Positions 8,395 through 20,033 of a DNA stretch of 64,000 nt are shown one piece after another (within the stretch, counting starts at the first letter, position 1; each line of letters begins with the position of its first letter). The stretch comes from Sphingobacteriales bacterium (GTDB taxonomy: Bacteria > Bacteroidota > Bacteroidia > Chitinophagales > Chitinophagaceae). The position numbers were made by a program, and so were the translations under genes. Location of the stretch: positions 124,001 through 188,000 of the forward strand of contig JADJGB010000002.1 of the NCBI GenBank assembly GCA_016708305.1. The letters are read 5' to 3'. The notes beneath the pieces were generated by a model, which was not told the origin of the DNA, did not search any database, and was given only the letters and a program-made list of their open reading frames with translations.

Positions 8395-10082
8395 AGAAAA
8401 ATAAATTAAATCGTAAATACCATTTTATGCGAGTGAAGGTTATTATCATCTTATTATTGTTTTTAAATGTTGCCAAGGCTCAATATTTCAACAATCCTGT
8501 TCTGGCCGGCTTTTATCCAGACCCCAGTATTTGCAAGGCAGGAGACGATTATTATTTGGTAAATTCAACCTTTGCCTATTTCCCCGGATTGCCAATCTTT
8601 CATAGTAAAGATTTGTTAAACTGGCAGCAGATAGGCCATGCACTAACCAGGCCGGGGCAGCTAATACTCAATGACGCTGGTGTTTCAGACGGCTTATTTG
8701 CACCATCAATAGAGTATAACAACGGATTGTTTTATATAGTATGCACTAATATCAGTGGCATTGACAATTTTGTAATTACCGCAAAAAATCCTGCCGGCCC
8801 CTGGAGCAATCCAACCGCATTACCTGCTATTGATGGCATTGATCCTTCACTTTTTTTTGATGATGATGGAAAAACATACATTGTTTATAATAGTATCCCG
8901 CCCGAAAATCAACCCTTATATGACGGGCATCGTACTATCAGGTTGCTTGAATTTGACACAGCACGACTTATGACAAAAGAAGAAAATCGTATCATTGTAA
9001 ACGGAGGAACAGATATTAATAAAAAGCCTGTTTGGATAGAGGGACCTCATCTTTTTAAAAGAAATGGGTGGTATTATCTTATTTGCGCCGAAGGTGGCAC
9101 CGGATATCATCATTCGGAAGTTGTTTTCAGAGCAAAAACCTTAAACGACAAATTTATCCCCGATAAAAACAATCCTATTTTAACCCAAAGACAATTAGAC
9201 CCCAATCGCCTCTTTCCCGTAACCTCCACCGGACATGCAGATTTTATTGAGGATGGAGAAGGCAATTGGTGGGCGTTTTTTCTCGGTTGCAGACCCTACA
9301 AAGAGGATTTTTACAATACAGGAAGGGAAACCTTTATGGCTCCTGTAAATTGGGAGGATGATTGGCCTGTCATTGACTTGAAAGGCAGTGAGGTGAAATA
9401 TCAATACCCAATTAAGGCAAAAAGAGATAATCTACTTCAGCAATATAACAATAATTTTAAATTCGTTGATAATTTCCAATCCAAACAATTAAATAACCGA
9501 TTCGTATTTTTAAGAACACCAACTGAAAAGTGGTATCAGCTTGGTAAAAAGGGACTAACCATTAAACTTCAACCGCAAACTTGTTCCGAAAAACTTAATC
9601 CTTCGTTCATAGGGTTCCGCCAATCACATATAAAAGGTACCGCAATTACAGGGTTTCATTTTTCTGCAAAAAACGAAAATGAAAAAACTGGCCTATTGGT
9701 TTTTCAAAACGAAATACATTACTATTTTCTTGCCAAATCAATAGAAAACGGCAAACCGGTAATCCAATTATTTAAAGGTAATGAAGGAAGTGGAGCTATG
9801 AAAATGCAATTACTTTTTTCTTCAATTCTGGAAAAAGGAAGATACGTCTATTTTAAGGTTGAAGCAGATAATGGTTTATACCGCTTTTTTTATAGTATTG
9901 ACAGGAGGATTTGGAAGCAGCTAGGAAACGACCTCGATGGCGCTTATTTAAGCACTCATGTAGCCGGAGGCTTTGTAGGAGTGATGTATGCAATGTATGC
10001 AACATCCAATGGTAAACAAACAACTAATACTGCCACTTTTAACTTTTTTGAAATTACTAATAATGATGACCCCTACAAATAA
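8391..10082 (+). CDS. GH43 beta-xylosidase / alpha-L-arabinofuranosidase, exported
   Basis: Glycoside hydrolase family 43 enzyme of 563 residues that releases xylose or arabinose from xylo-oligosaccharides, probably in the periplasm. A signal peptide follows an N-extension; the internal Met13 (MRVKVIIILLLFLNVAKA) may be the real start. The five-bladed propeller residues are visible: the general base Asp44 in FYPDPS, the pKa-modulating Asp151 in IDGIDPSLFFDDDG, and the general acid Glu217 in WIEGPHLFK. Residues from about 345 to 555 form the concanavalin-like C-terminal domain of the XynB group. It lies after the LacI-type regulator and before a GH3 enzyme, so xylan or arabinoxylan is the likely target. 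The frame is clean. Confidence 0.9.
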   Translation: MKKNKLNRKYHFMRVKVIIILLLFLNVAKAQYFNNPVLAGFYPDPSICKAGDDYYLVNSTFAYFPGLPIFHSKDLLNWQQIGHALTRPGQLILNDAGVSDGLFAPSIEYNNGLFYIVCTNISGIDNFVITAKNPAGPWSNPTALPAIDGIDPSLFFDDDGKTYIVYNSIPPENQPLYDGHRTIRLLEFDTARLMTKEENRIIVNGGTDINKKPVWIEGPHLFKRNGWYYLICAEGGTGYHHSEVVFRAKTLNDKFIPDKNNPILTQRQLDPNRLFPVTSTGHADFIEDGEGNWWAFFLGCRPYKEDFYNTGRETFMAPVNWEDDWPVIDLKGSEVKYQYPIKAKRDNLLQQYNNNFKFVDNFQSKQLNNRFVFLRTPTEKWYQLGKKGLTIKLQPQTCSEKLNPSFIGFRQSHIKGTAITGFHFSAKNENEKTGLLVFQNEIHYYFLAKSIENGKPVIQLFKGNEGSGAMKMQLLFSSILEKGRYVYFKVEADNGLYRFFYSIDRRIWKQLGNDLDGAYLSTHVAGGFVGVMYAMYATSNGKQTTNTATFNFFEITNNDDPYK

Positions 10083-10445
10083 ATTTTTCGGCTTGAGAGG
10101 AATATTCTTAATACTACCAATATGGTTTAATAATAATGTATTTATGGGAACAAGAATTATTTGGATGCTTTTTTACAAATATTTTTTTGGGCTTCCTGCA
10201 TTCAAATTCATAAACCCAAACAACCTAATAGATCAAAAAGCACTTACAGAAATGATTTTATGGCAGAATATTCGCTTTGGCAGCGCTTTCGGGTTTCATA
10301 GCTACAATAAAAAACGAAAATTAAATTACAAATTATTGGTAAGTCTTTTCAAATTTTAATGTTTAAAATAGAGATACTTTTTTGAAAAAATTGTTCCTTT
10401 ATTAAAGAAATATATCATCCCAAATAAATCTAAAATATTTTCACA
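10083..10445. other. 363-bp spacer between GH43 and GH3
   Basis: AT-rich. An open frame overlapping the GH43 3' end runs into it, but its composition (Phe/Asn/Lys-rich, no recognisable motif) looks like chance. I see no terminator and no operator copy here. Confidence 0.5.
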
Positions 10446-13060
10446 ATGAAAAAAATCCTTTCGCTAATTTGTATCTTTTATGGAGCTGCTGTAATGTCAC
10501 AAGACTACAAGTCATTTCCTATGTGGAATTACAACCTGCCTTTTGAACAAAGGGTAAACGATGTGGTAAATAGACTGACCCTCCAGGAAAAAGTAGCGCA
10601 ATTAATGCATGGCACACCGGCTATTCCCCGACTGGGCATCCCAGCTTATAACTGGTGGAATGAAACCCTGCACGGCGTGGCAAGAACGCCTTTCAATACC
10701 ACCTCTTATCCTCAAGCCATTGGCATGGCTGCTACTGGGACACGTTATCCATGCGGCTGATGGGCTTTTATTGCGCTGTGGAGGGCAGAGCAGTTCATAA
10801 CAAAGCGGCTGAACTCCACAAAGAAGGAGATATTTATATGGGGCTTACTTATTGGACACCCAACATCAACATATTCAGGGATCCACGTTGGGGTCGCGGG
10901 CAGGAAACCTATGGCGAAGACCCTTACCTGACCGGCTTGCTGGGTCATGCCTTTGTAAAGGGCCTGCAAGGAACAGATAGCAAATATTTGCAGGCGGCAG
11001 CCTGTGCCAAACACTTTGCAGTACATAGCGGCCCCGAGCCTTCGCGTCATTCAGATAACTTTAATCCTTCGCCTTATGATTTGTGGGACACTTATTTGCC
11101 TGCTTTTCATGAACTGGTAGTAAATGCAAATGTTGCCGGAGTGATGTGTGCCTATAATGCAATAAACAACCAACCCTGCTGCGCAAACAGCGAGTTGATG
11201 ATTGATATCCTGCGCAAACAATGGAAATTCACCGGCTATGCTACCAGCGATTGCTGGGCTTTGGATGATTTTTTCAGATTTCATAAATCGCACCCCTCAG
11301 CATTAGCTTCGGCTGTGGATGCACTGGTTCACACTACAGATGTAGAATGTGGCAATTCTGTGTATTCCACATTGGCAGATGCCGTCAAGCAGGGATTGAT
11401 TAAAGAATCTGATTTGGATGTTTCGCTGAAAAGATTATTTCTTATCCGTTACAAATTAGGTTTTTTTGATCCTCCGGCAATGGTTCGTTTGGGCCTTACA
11501 CCGGCCTCAGCCCTGGAAGCGCCAGAACATCGGGCACATGCACTAAAAATGGCCCGGCAATCCATCGTGCTTTTAAAAAACCAATACAATACTTTGCCAA
11601 TTAGCAAAAACATAAAAAAAATTGCAGTCATAGGACCTAATGCAGACAATGCCATCACCCAATTAGGGAATTACAACGGAGCGCCTTCACGTGTGGTAAC
11701 AGTACTTGAAGGAATTAAAAACAAGGTAGGGAATAATGTAGAAATTATTTATGAGAAAGCTATAAATTATGCCGATGATTCTGTAATGGTCTATAATGAC
11801 ATAACTGAATTATTTAAAGTAGCGGATACGAAAGGAGTAAGAGTGGCTTTTTATAATAATATGAAATTGGAGGGAACCCCTGCATACACCGGTATCGTGA
11901 AGGGTATTGACCACTACAGGTCAGAAGGCCTGCCCGCCTATAATGGCGTAAGCCCTTCAAATTTTTCGGCTCGATTTTCAACTTCATTTCTTGCACCACA
12001 ATCAAAAGAAATAAATTTTGAAGCGGCAATTGACGGTAATTATCGCATTTATATTAATGATAAAATAATGGTTGACAATTGGAACAAAAGGAATATTGCA
12101 CCTGAAGAACTTTCACTTAATGTAAAACAAGGCGAAAACTATAGTATTGTAATTGAATATCATCATGGCGAAGGGCCATCCACTATCAAATTTAAAAGCG
12201 GCCAAAAGGTAAAAGCCAACTTCAATGCCCTTGCCCAGAAACTCCGAAGTGCAGATGTTATTGTTTTTGCCGGAGGCATCTCGCCACAGCTTGAAGGTGA
12301 AGAAATGCCGGTTGCCGTTCCTGGATTTAAGGGCGGAGACAGAACCAGCATTATGCTACCTGCAATACAGACTGAACTGCTAAAAGCCTTGAAAATAACA
12401 GGCAAACCGGTGGTGTTTGTAATGATGACAGGCAGCGCATTGGCAATTCCCTGGGAGGATGAAAATATTCCTGCAATTATAAATGCATGGTACGGCGGAC
12501 AAAGCAGTGGAGAAGCAGTAGCAGATGTATTGTTTGGTGATTATAACCCGGCAGGCAGGTTGCCGGTTACCTTCTATCGCAGCGATAGCGACCTTCCCGA
12601 TTTTTCTAATTACGACATGGCAAACCGTACTTATCGCTATTTCAAAGGAATGCCTTTGTACCCTTTTGGTTATGGCCTTAGCTACTCCCAATTTAAATAC
12701 AGTAACTTACAAATTCCGAAGACTGTAAAGAAAGGAAAAAAAATTACTGTTTCGGCAAAGGTTACCAACCTGGGTAAAAGAGATGGCGATGAGGTGGTGC
12801 AATTATATATTTCTTATAAAAGCAATTCATTCAAATCACCTGTTCAGGCTTTGAAAGGTTTTGATAGAATATTTCTAAAAGAAGGCGAAACCAAAACGGT
12901 TCGGTTTCAGCTTACACCCGAACATTTGTCTGTCATCAATCAGAATGGACAAGCATTTCAGCCAAAAGGGGAAATTGTAATTAGCTTAGGCGGCGGCCAG
13001 CCCTATATGCAGAATAAAACCTCAGGTAATATTCTATACGGGAAATTTATTATAAATTAA
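10446..13060 (+). CDS. GH3 beta-xylosidase with PA14 domain, one frameshift
   Basis: Exported glycoside hydrolase family 3 enzyme of about 870 residues, most like xylan 1,4-beta-xylosidases. A signal peptide (MKKILSLICIFYGAAVMSQ) is followed by the GH3 barrel domain with LTLQEKVAQLMHGTPAIPRLG, WWNETLHGVAR and the nucleophile region GYATSDCWALDDF (Asp near residue 268). The GH3 C-domain is interrupted by a PA14 module at about residues 455-590 (GNYRIYINDKIMVDNW), and a fibronectin-like domain ends the chain (KVTNLGKRDGDEVVQLYI). The frame breaks near 10738; one added T restores AATWDTLSMRLMG, as in the family. It works with the upstream GH43 to free xylose for XylE. Confidence 0.9.
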
Positions 13061-13163
13061 AAATTGCGAAGTTTCAAGGCATCTTATAAAGGTGCCATTA
13101 AATAAAATTAATCTTTTGCATTTTGATCGGATTCCACAAAAATGAATCTGGCAAAAACTTTTT

Positions 13164-13736
13164 TCACACAGTTAATAAATCAATTTCAGCACATGCAGGC
13201 TTTCCATTCGAATTATGCTTAAAGCGCTTCTCAATTCTTCTTGCAGGAACTCCTCCCCATATCTCATTTGGAGGAATGTCTTTATTTACAAAACTACATG
13301 CCGCAACTATAGAATTATGACCAATTTTGACACCACATCTCACTACAGAAAATCCTCCAATCAAAACGTTTTTTCCAATAATTATTTTTCCAAAGCGTTG
13401 AAAATCCTGAGTAAACTCATGTGTCATTAATTTAGCTTTCCAACCAATAGTAGTATCATCGCCAATTTCGATAGCTTCAGGCAATAGGTAGTCAGGGTAT
13501 ATTTGTACAAAAGCAACTTTTTTTCCAATTTTCATCCTAAAAAATAATCTGTAAAAAGCAGAAATCCAATTCGAACACGGAATAATTTTTGCAAAATTTG
13601 CCAATAAAAAATTAATCGGGGCTACCAATACATTCCTCACAGAAGTCCATTGAGACATAACATCCCTGGAATGGTCTCTTGGCAAGTAAAGTACCATTTT
13701 ATCAGATTTCAAAAAATCCTTAATTTCTTTTCTCAT
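13164..13736 (-). CDS. Hexapeptide-repeat (LbH) acyltransferase, sugar O-acetyltransferase-like
   Basis: A 190-residue left-handed beta-helix acyltransferase. Isoleucine/valine-led hexapeptide repeats run from about residue 88 to 160 (IEIGDDTTIGWKAKL, IIIGKNVLIGGFSVVRC, VKIGHNSIVAACSFV), followed by the family's closing IWGGVPARRIEKR. Such enzymes transfer acetyl groups from acetyl-CoA to sugars of polysaccharides or surface glycans. The N-terminal part is a helical lead without a signal peptide. It is isolated, convergent with GH3, and unlinked to a visible glycan gene cluster, so the acceptor is unknown. Confidence 0.8.
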   Translation of the reverse strand: MRKEIKDFLKSDKMVLYLPRDHSRDVMSQWTSVRNVLVAPINFLLANFAKIIPCSNWISAFYRLFFRMKIGKKVAFVQIYPDYLLPEAIEIGDDTTIGWKAKLMTHEFTQDFQRFGKIIIGKNVLIGGFSVVRCGVKIGHNSIVAACSFVNKDIPPNEIWGGVPARRIEKRFKHNSNGKPACAEIDLLTV

Positions 13737-13971
13737 TGTAAAATCATTTTTGGCTTAATAATCAATATTTTCTCAAGAAAAATTACCATAATTAATCAAA
13801 AAAGAACATAGCACCTCTTATTTACCTTCAATACACTCAAAGTTAATCAATTTATTAGCTACTCCCAAATTGCAATAAACCGTTAGCCATTTACAAACCA
13901 AAAACAGATAGTTTCCAAAGCTAATGCTTCACATTTATTGGATTTGTCTAATTTAAGGCAATTATTATAAT
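13737..13971. other. Spacer upstream of the acetyltransferase gene
   Basis: AT-rich, non-coding on inspection; presumably holds the leftward acetyltransferase promoter. No recognisable promoter box was identified with confidence. Confidence 0.5.
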
Positions 13972-14010
13972 AAAATCCCCGAAGAATTAAGGCAAATCTT
14001 CGGGGATTTT
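13972..14010. terminator. Strong hairpin terminator, mainly for the M16 peptidase gene
   Basis: AAAATCCCCGAAGA (13972-13985) pairs perfectly with TCTTCGGGGATTTT (13997-14010) around an 11-base loop. The A and T tracts on both sides let it work in either direction. It lies about 35 bp beyond the stop of the leftward M16 gene. Confidence 0.85.
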
Positions 14011-14043
14011 GTTTTATTGAACAAGAATCAGATCATCCCGTCG

Positions 14044-16860
14044 TTATTTCTTTTCAGGTCTTAAAATAGCAGTGAAGACATTTTTGCCATTAAACAATTT
14101 CTGTGCAGTTTCCTGTACGCCCTTTGGCGTAAGAGCATTGACATACTTTTCATAATTCAAAAATCTGTCCACGTTTTTCTTTTCGAGCTTAGTGCTTAGA
14201 ATATAATTCAACCAGTACTATTTTGTTTCATGGCTGTCTTGCGAGATTCTAACCATTGTTTTTTCACCTTATTCAGGTTTTCCAATGAAGGGCCTTGTGT
14301 TTTTATACTTCCAATTTCATGATCCATTGCTTTCAACAATGTGTCAATCTTATCGGGGCCGGTAGGCAACACAAACATAGCTGTATAGTTTTGATAAGGA
14401 ATTTTAGAAACAGCCACCTGCGTGCTTCCTCCATAAATACCCTGAATTTTTTCTCTCAATTCTTCAATTATTCTGATATTCAGAATTTCGCTGAGAGCGC
14501 TCGCTTTTAAACTTAGGTCATCGCTGAAAGGTATCTCACCTGTTACCATCGAAATTATCATGCTCTTATCCGCCTGACCTTTATATATTTTCAGCGTTTC
14601 AACCCCTTTTGTTGGCCTCACTCCCTGATCTTTGTAATTAAATGCCTTCTTAACAGATGGCAGTCCCCGATATATTTTTCAACCAATGGTTTCAGCGTTG
14701 CTTCGTCAATACTGCCCACGATTACGAAATTCATACCATAAGCATTTCCGAAACGCTCTTTATAGATTTCCAATACTCTGTGCATATCCACTTTGTCAAA
14801 ATCTTCCGGACGAGGCACTCCTGGCCTCAAAGGATTGTTTTTATACAACACTTTATAGAGAGTATCAGTAAAAGCAGTTTGAGGATCGGCCATCATAAAT
14901 GCTAATTGTGCTTTCATTTTTTGCACAAATGATTTAAAAAGTGATTCATCAACACGCGGTGAAGTTGCTTTCAGGTATAAAAGCTGCAGCATCGTCTCCA
15001 TATCTTTTACACTACTGCTACCCGAAAATCCTTCCTGCGTACCCGAAAAAGACACACCCGCATTTGCGGTTTTACCGGCTAAAGCCTTTTGCAAATCAGT
15101 AGGAGAAAAATCGCCATAACCCATTGAACTAACTACGGATATTGCATTTTGGGTATTGTATTTGTCTTTCAAATCATAATTACTGGTGCCGCCATATCTG
15201 CGACCTGTCAGCAAAATTTCATCATTTTTGAAATCTGTTTTTTTGATTGTAACCGAAGTCCCATTACTCAAATTCCAGGTTTTGGCGCCTAATTTTGAAT
15301 CAACAGTTTGTTTTATAATCTTACCGGCTACAGGTTCTTTACTCAACAATTTGGTAGCAACCGCTTTCTCTTCGTGGGCTTTAATGTCTGTTCTGGAGGC
15401 CATATCGGTTGCCACTTTAATCAAATCTGCAGCAAGAGGCAGTTCTTTGGCATCGGGCCCCGTTAATGAAACAAAAAAATCAGGTGTTTTTTGCAGCAAT
15501 TTGGCAATTCCTGCCACATCTTCCAATGTAATTTGCGGAATTAATTCATTATAGTAATTATTTTCAACCTCTATGCCCGGGATAGGTTCATTTGAAAGGA
15601 AATTTCTTAAATACTCGTCCACATATCTTGAAGATTCTGTTTTTTCTTTTTCCTTAAATGCCTTCTCCATACTCGCCTTCAGGTTAAGTTTTGCCCTGTC
15701 AAGTTCAGGTTGGGTAAATCCAAATCTTTTAGCTCTTTCAATTTCTTCCATCAGTGCGCTTAATCCTTTTTTGGCAGCGCTTGCATCAGAAACAGCAGTG
15801 ATGGCATTAAACTGGTCGTTACCGCGTGCATAACTTTCAAAATAAGTAGCGCCAAACAGAAATGGCGGATTTTCTTTTTGGGTCAGTTCGCTAAGACGAT
15901 AATTGAGAAGAGTGGTAAAAATATTCTTAACAATATCATTTTGTACTCGCCAACCGTTGTAGCCTCTACAGACGGAAAAGCGCTATAAGCTAAAGAAATG
16001 ATGTAGTTGGTTGCTTCTTTGTCTGTTACTACTTTTCCTTCATTGGTTTTATAAGGTGGTACCTGAGCGTAAGTTCTTTCTCTGGCATTGGCAGGGTTTA
16101 CTAATCCGCTAAAATGTTTTTTTATCATTGCTTCTGCTTTGGCTGGATCAACATCGCCCACTACAATAACTGCCATCAAATCAGGCCGATACCATTCTTT
16201 ATAAAACCTGCGGATTGCATCAGGTTTGAAACTCTTGATTATCGAATCTAAACCAATCGGCAGTCTGTTGGCATATTTACTTCCGGCAAAAATGTATGGA
16301 AACAGTTGGCGGTTCATTCTGTCGTCGGCTCCTTTGCCCAACCTGCTTTCTTCTAAAATGATATTACGTTCTCCTTCAATATCCTCCGTAAGATAGCTAA
16401 CATTATGCGCCCAGTCTTCCAGCACCTGAAAGCCCTTTTCAAGATTTTCGGGCTTATCTACCGGAATCGGTAACATATACACTGTTTCGTCAAAACTGGT
16501 GTAAGCGTTCAAATCGTTACCAAAACCTACTCCAATGCTTTGCAAGAAGCTCACGATTTCATTCTTTTTGAAATTCTTGGTTCCATTGAAAGCCATGTGT
16601 TCGGCCATGTGTGCCAGACCTTGCTGGTCATCATCTTCCATAATGGAACCGGTATTCACTACCAGACGCAATTCCACTTTTTGCTCAGGTTTTTTGTTTT
16701 CTCTGATGTAATAGGTAAGACCATTTGCAAGTTTCCCAATTTTTACTTTGGGATCAACAGGGATTTTGTCATTCAGCTTTATCTGGGCAAAAAGTGTAAC
16801 ACAACCCAATAAAAAGAATGTAAAAAAGAACCCTTTTAAAAACTGTTTTCTTTGATTCAT
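14044..16860 (-). CDS. M16-family zinc metallopeptidase, exported; three frameshifts
   Basis: Pitrilysin-type peptidase of about 939 residues. The start is ATG at 16860 because it gives a signal peptide (MNQRKQFLKGFFFTFFLLGC); a longer frame up to 16977 overlaps rsmI and is spurious. The zinc motif HMAEHMAFNGT is near residue 87 with the downstream partner Glu region NIILEESRLGKG. A second M16 half follows, as in two-domain periplasmic M16 proteins. Single missing bases break the frame near 15941 (restoring VGEYKNDIVKNIF), near 14667 (restoring EKYIGGLPSVKKAFNY) and near 14215 (restoring NSYWLNYILS). The real C-terminus is TAILRPEKK. It likely degrades peptides in the periplasm. Confidence 0.85.
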
Positions 16861-16969
16861 ATACTTTGATTTAAATATTTTGAGTATCTGATTTGTATTT
16901 ATTGAAAATATTATGCAGTCCGTCTTTTTTGTTTTGAATAAACTGTATGGTTTTAATCTGTTGGCGAAT

Positions 16970-17636
16970 TTATTCATTTAGTCCTTGCACTACAATTACA
17001 ATTTCGCCTTTAACATTTTTTTGAGAAAAATACTCCGCTACCTCTTTCAGGCTTCCCCGCTTGTTCTCTTCAAACATTTTTGTTAGCTCTCTACTCACCG
17101 AGCATAGGCGATCCTCGCCAAAATAGGCCGACAAATCATTTAAGGTTTTTACTAACCGTACCGGCGATTCGTAAAAACCATTGTCCGTCCTTCGGTTTTA
17201 AGTCCCTCCAGCAAACTATGCCTACCCTTTTTGAGTGGCAAAAAGCCTTCAAAACAAAAACGATTGGAAGGTAATCCGCTGTTTACCAACGCCGGTACAA
17301 AAGCAGTGGCACCGGAAGTGATTCCACTTTTATTCCATTTTTAATACATTCTCTTACCAATAAAAAAGCGGGGTCCGAAATGCCGGGTGTACCGGCATCG
17401 GTAATAAGCGCCATATTTTTTGCTGCCAAAAACTGGTCAATCAAATGTTGGAGTATTTTATGCTCATTGTGTTGATGATAAGGCGATAAAGGTGTCCGAA
17501 TCTGATAATGATTCAGGAGTCTTGCACTGTTTCGGGTATCTTCTGCCAATACCACATCCACCTCCTGCAGCACTTCCAGCGCACGGAGTGTTATATCTTT
17601 TAAGTTGCCGATTGGCGTGGGGACAAGGTATAACAT
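16970..17636 (-). CDS. rsmI: 16S rRNA (cytidine-2'-O)-methyltransferase RsmI, two frameshifts
   Basis: SAM-dependent methyltransferase that modifies C1402 of 16S rRNA. The N-terminus MLYLVPTPIGNLKDITLRAL and the AEDTRNSARLLNHYQI and ITDAGTPGISDPAF segments are diagnostic for the tetrapyrrole-methylase-fold RsmI. After residue 107 the frame is lost; one added base near 17310 restores GATAFVPALVNSGLPS and another near 17177 restores TMVFYESPVRLVKTL, a conserved RsmI segment. The repaired protein is about 222 residues, close to the family norm. It lies in the leftward run with pssA and pepP and ends 109 bp before the M16 start. Confidence 0.88.
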
Positions 17637-17681
17637 GAAATAATACGAATAATAATTTAGTAATTCCTCACCGTTGTATGA

Positions 17682-18437
17682 TTACTTTTTTATTGCCTGC
17701 TTTTTAGGATTTAAAATTAAAGATACGATGATGTATGCTACCAGTATAACCGGCACGGCTACCCATTTCAGTAATAACACAGCTATCAAAGCGATTATAA
17801 CCAAAATGATTTTGTCAATATTATCCTTCAGCGACTTGCTTTTAAACTTTAAGCTAATTAAAGGGATATTGCACACCATCAGCCAACTGATGATGATGAT
17901 GACAACATATAAAATATATAATGCAGATTCAGGTTCCAGGAAGCCGGTTTTACCCAATTGAATAAGCGGCAGAGAGGCAATTGTAATCCCTGCAGCCGGA
18001 GAAGGCAAACCCTTGAAATAATAAGTTTGTTCTTTATCCAAATTAAACTTAGCCAAGCGCCACACTGCTGCGCAAGGAATGAGCAAGGCAGGTATTGCCG
18101 GCCAGTTGATAAAACCTGATTGAGCTTCCTGACCCGGGAACGTAAAAGTTTCTATCAGTTTATATATTATCATACCCGGTGCTACACCAAAACTTACGGC
18201 ATCAGCCAGCGAATCTAACTGAGCGCCCATTTCGGAAGTGGCTTTAAACAGTCGCGCCACAAAACCATCCAGAAAATCAACTACTGCAGAAGCGAAAATA
18301 AAAGTACCGGCATAAATCAATGAAATACCCGAAATACCCAAAATATCATTACCATCTGACCTGAAAATAAAAATGATGGCCAGGCACCCGAATACCAGAT
18401 TGAGTAAGGTAAATAAATTGGGTATTTGCTTTATCAT
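17682..18437 (-). CDS. pssA: CDP-diacylglycerol--serine O-phosphatidyltransferase
   Basis: Integral membrane enzyme of 251 residues that makes phosphatidylserine, the precursor of phosphatidylethanolamine. The CDP-alcohol phosphotransferase signature D-x2-DG-x2-AR-x8-G-x3-D-x3-D is seen as DFLDGFVAR followed by GAQLDSLAD (about residues 54-79). There are roughly seven membrane segments, starting with NLFTLLNLVFGCLAIIF. The gene is intact and sits 45 bp upstream of rsmI on the same strand. The end of the protein is rich in Lys, as expected at the cytoplasmic face. Confidence 0.92.
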   Translation of the reverse strand: MIKQIPNLFTLLNLVFGCLAIIFIFRSDGNDILGISGISLIYAGTFIFASAVVDFLDGFVARLFKATSEMGAQLDSLADAVSFGVAPGMIIYKLIETFTFPGQEAQSGFINWPAIPALLIPCAAVWRLAKFNLDKEQTYYFKGLPSPAAGITIASLPLIQLGKTGFLEPESALYILYVVIIIISWLMVCNIPLISLKFKSKSLKDNIDKIILVIIALIAVLLLKWVAVPVILVAYIIVSLILNPKKQAIKK

Positions 18438-18521
18438 TATTTATTGCTCTCTGTGTAAGAATATTAAACCATCTCTGCCACAATCAAGAAGGGCTAAACA
18501 ATTAATTATCAATCATTTAGA

Positions 18522-19810
18522 TTATTTCTTCATCAATGCTTCTATATCATCAGCTTCAATCGGCATATTCTTCATCAAATCAATATTGCCGGTTTTGGTA
18601 AGCCAGAAATCATTTTCAATACGGATTCCCACTTGCTCTTCTTCCACATAAATGCCCGGTTCCACTGTCAAAAGCATACCTGCCTGAAGCGGTTTTCTAA
18701 ACGGCCCTAAATCGTGTACATCTACACCTAAATGGTGAGAGATACCATGATACAGGTATTTGCGATAGGCTCTGTTGGCAGGGTCTTCGTTTTTCACATC
18801 TGCCTTCGTAATCAGTCCTAACTTAATAAATTCTTTGGTGGCAAAGTCGCCCACTTTTTCATGATAATCTATAATGGTAATACCCGGCTTTAAAATACCG
18901 GCAGCATAACGATGTGTTCTCAAACAACTATTGTACAAATCCTTTTGACGCTTAGTGTATTTTCCGCTCACGGGGATAGTACGAGTGCAATCTGCATTAT
19001 AACCGCCGTATTCGGCGCCAAAATCAATCAATACCAACTCACCTTCTTTACACTCTCCATTGTTTAACACATAGTGAAGGGTACGCGCCCTGTCGCCACT
19101 GGCAATAATACTGCCAAAACCCTCACGGGTAGCGCGATTACTCAGGAAAGAATGTACCAATTCGGCTTCAATTTCAAATTCAAATACACCGGGTTTTACA
19201 AATTTTGCTAATCTTCTGAAGGTTATGTCCGTAATTTCAATAGCTTTTTAATCACTTCCACTTCTTCAGGCGTTTTGATGGCTCTTAACTCCAACATTAT
19301 TGGCGCTGCACGCTGGAAATTATGCAGTGGATAGTGCTCTTTCATTTCATTAATGACACGATACTGACGGGTTTCCAATAAAGAGCCTTTTCTGTCGTTT
19401 TCGTTGGTGTCCAAATAAATATTTTCGGCAGCATGTGTCCAGGCTTGCAACAATGGCTCCAGAGAATCTACCCACACGATTGTTTTAATGCCGCTTATTT
19501 CAGTTGCTTCCTCCATACGAAGGCGTTTGCCATCCCACTTTTCTTTTTGCTCGTTTGGCCTTACCAATACCAATACTTCTTTATATTTTGGGTCTGGATT
19601 GTCAGGAAAAAAGATCATCATACTATCTTCCTGCCTAATACCTGATAGCCAAAACAGGTCGCTATTGGGTTTAAACCGATGCAGGGCATCGCCATTTTCG
19701 GGCACTTCATCATTTTGAACAAAAATAGCAATCGAGTTTTTTTTCATTTTACTTACAAACCTTTTGCGGTTGTTTATAAAAATCTTAGGATTGAGCGGTA
19801 AATATTTCAT
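18522..19810 (-). CDS. pepP: Xaa-Pro aminopeptidase (aminopeptidase P, M24B), one frameshift
   Basis: Metallo-aminopeptidase that removes N-terminal residues preceding proline. Residues 1-150 form the aminopeptidase-P N-terminal domain (FKPNSDLFWLSGI); the pita-bread catalytic domain carries the five dinuclear metal ligands: Asp in VLIDFGAEY, Asp in YNADCTRTIP, His in HGISHHLG, Glu in LTVEPGIYV and Glu in GIRIENDF. The frame breaks near 19248 in an A/T run; one added base joins EVEVIKKAIEITD to the rest, giving about 429 residues. It is the first gene of the leftward pepP-pssA-rsmI-M16 run. Confidence 0.9.
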
Positions 19811-20033
19811 ACAACAAAATTTTAAGGCAATAAAGGTAAGGAAATGGAGTGAGAGAAAGTGAGCCTTTTTTGAATTGAGGATTAGTAATCAAACCTAAAA
19901 AATGTGGATTCTTTCATAATTTGAAATGAATATGTTCGGGTTGTACAATGAATCTTTACAAAACTCACTTAACCCTTAATTCTTTTGGTTGAAAAAATAC
20001 GTTTTTTTGCCAATATTTTATAATTTGTGCAAA

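Noticed and set aside
9988..10359. A 123-codon open frame across the GH43 3' end
   Set aside because: It overlaps GH43 in another frame, has no recognisable motif and a composition expected from AT-rich spacer.
15186..15833. Open frames on the plus strand opposite the M16 peptidase gene
   Set aside because: Mirror frames of a conserved coding region; rich in Ser/Leu as expected from complementing its codons.
16861..16977. 39-residue N-terminal extension of the M16 peptidase
   Set aside because: It overlaps the end of rsmI and would place the signal peptide inside the protein; the ATG at 16860 gives a standard export signal.
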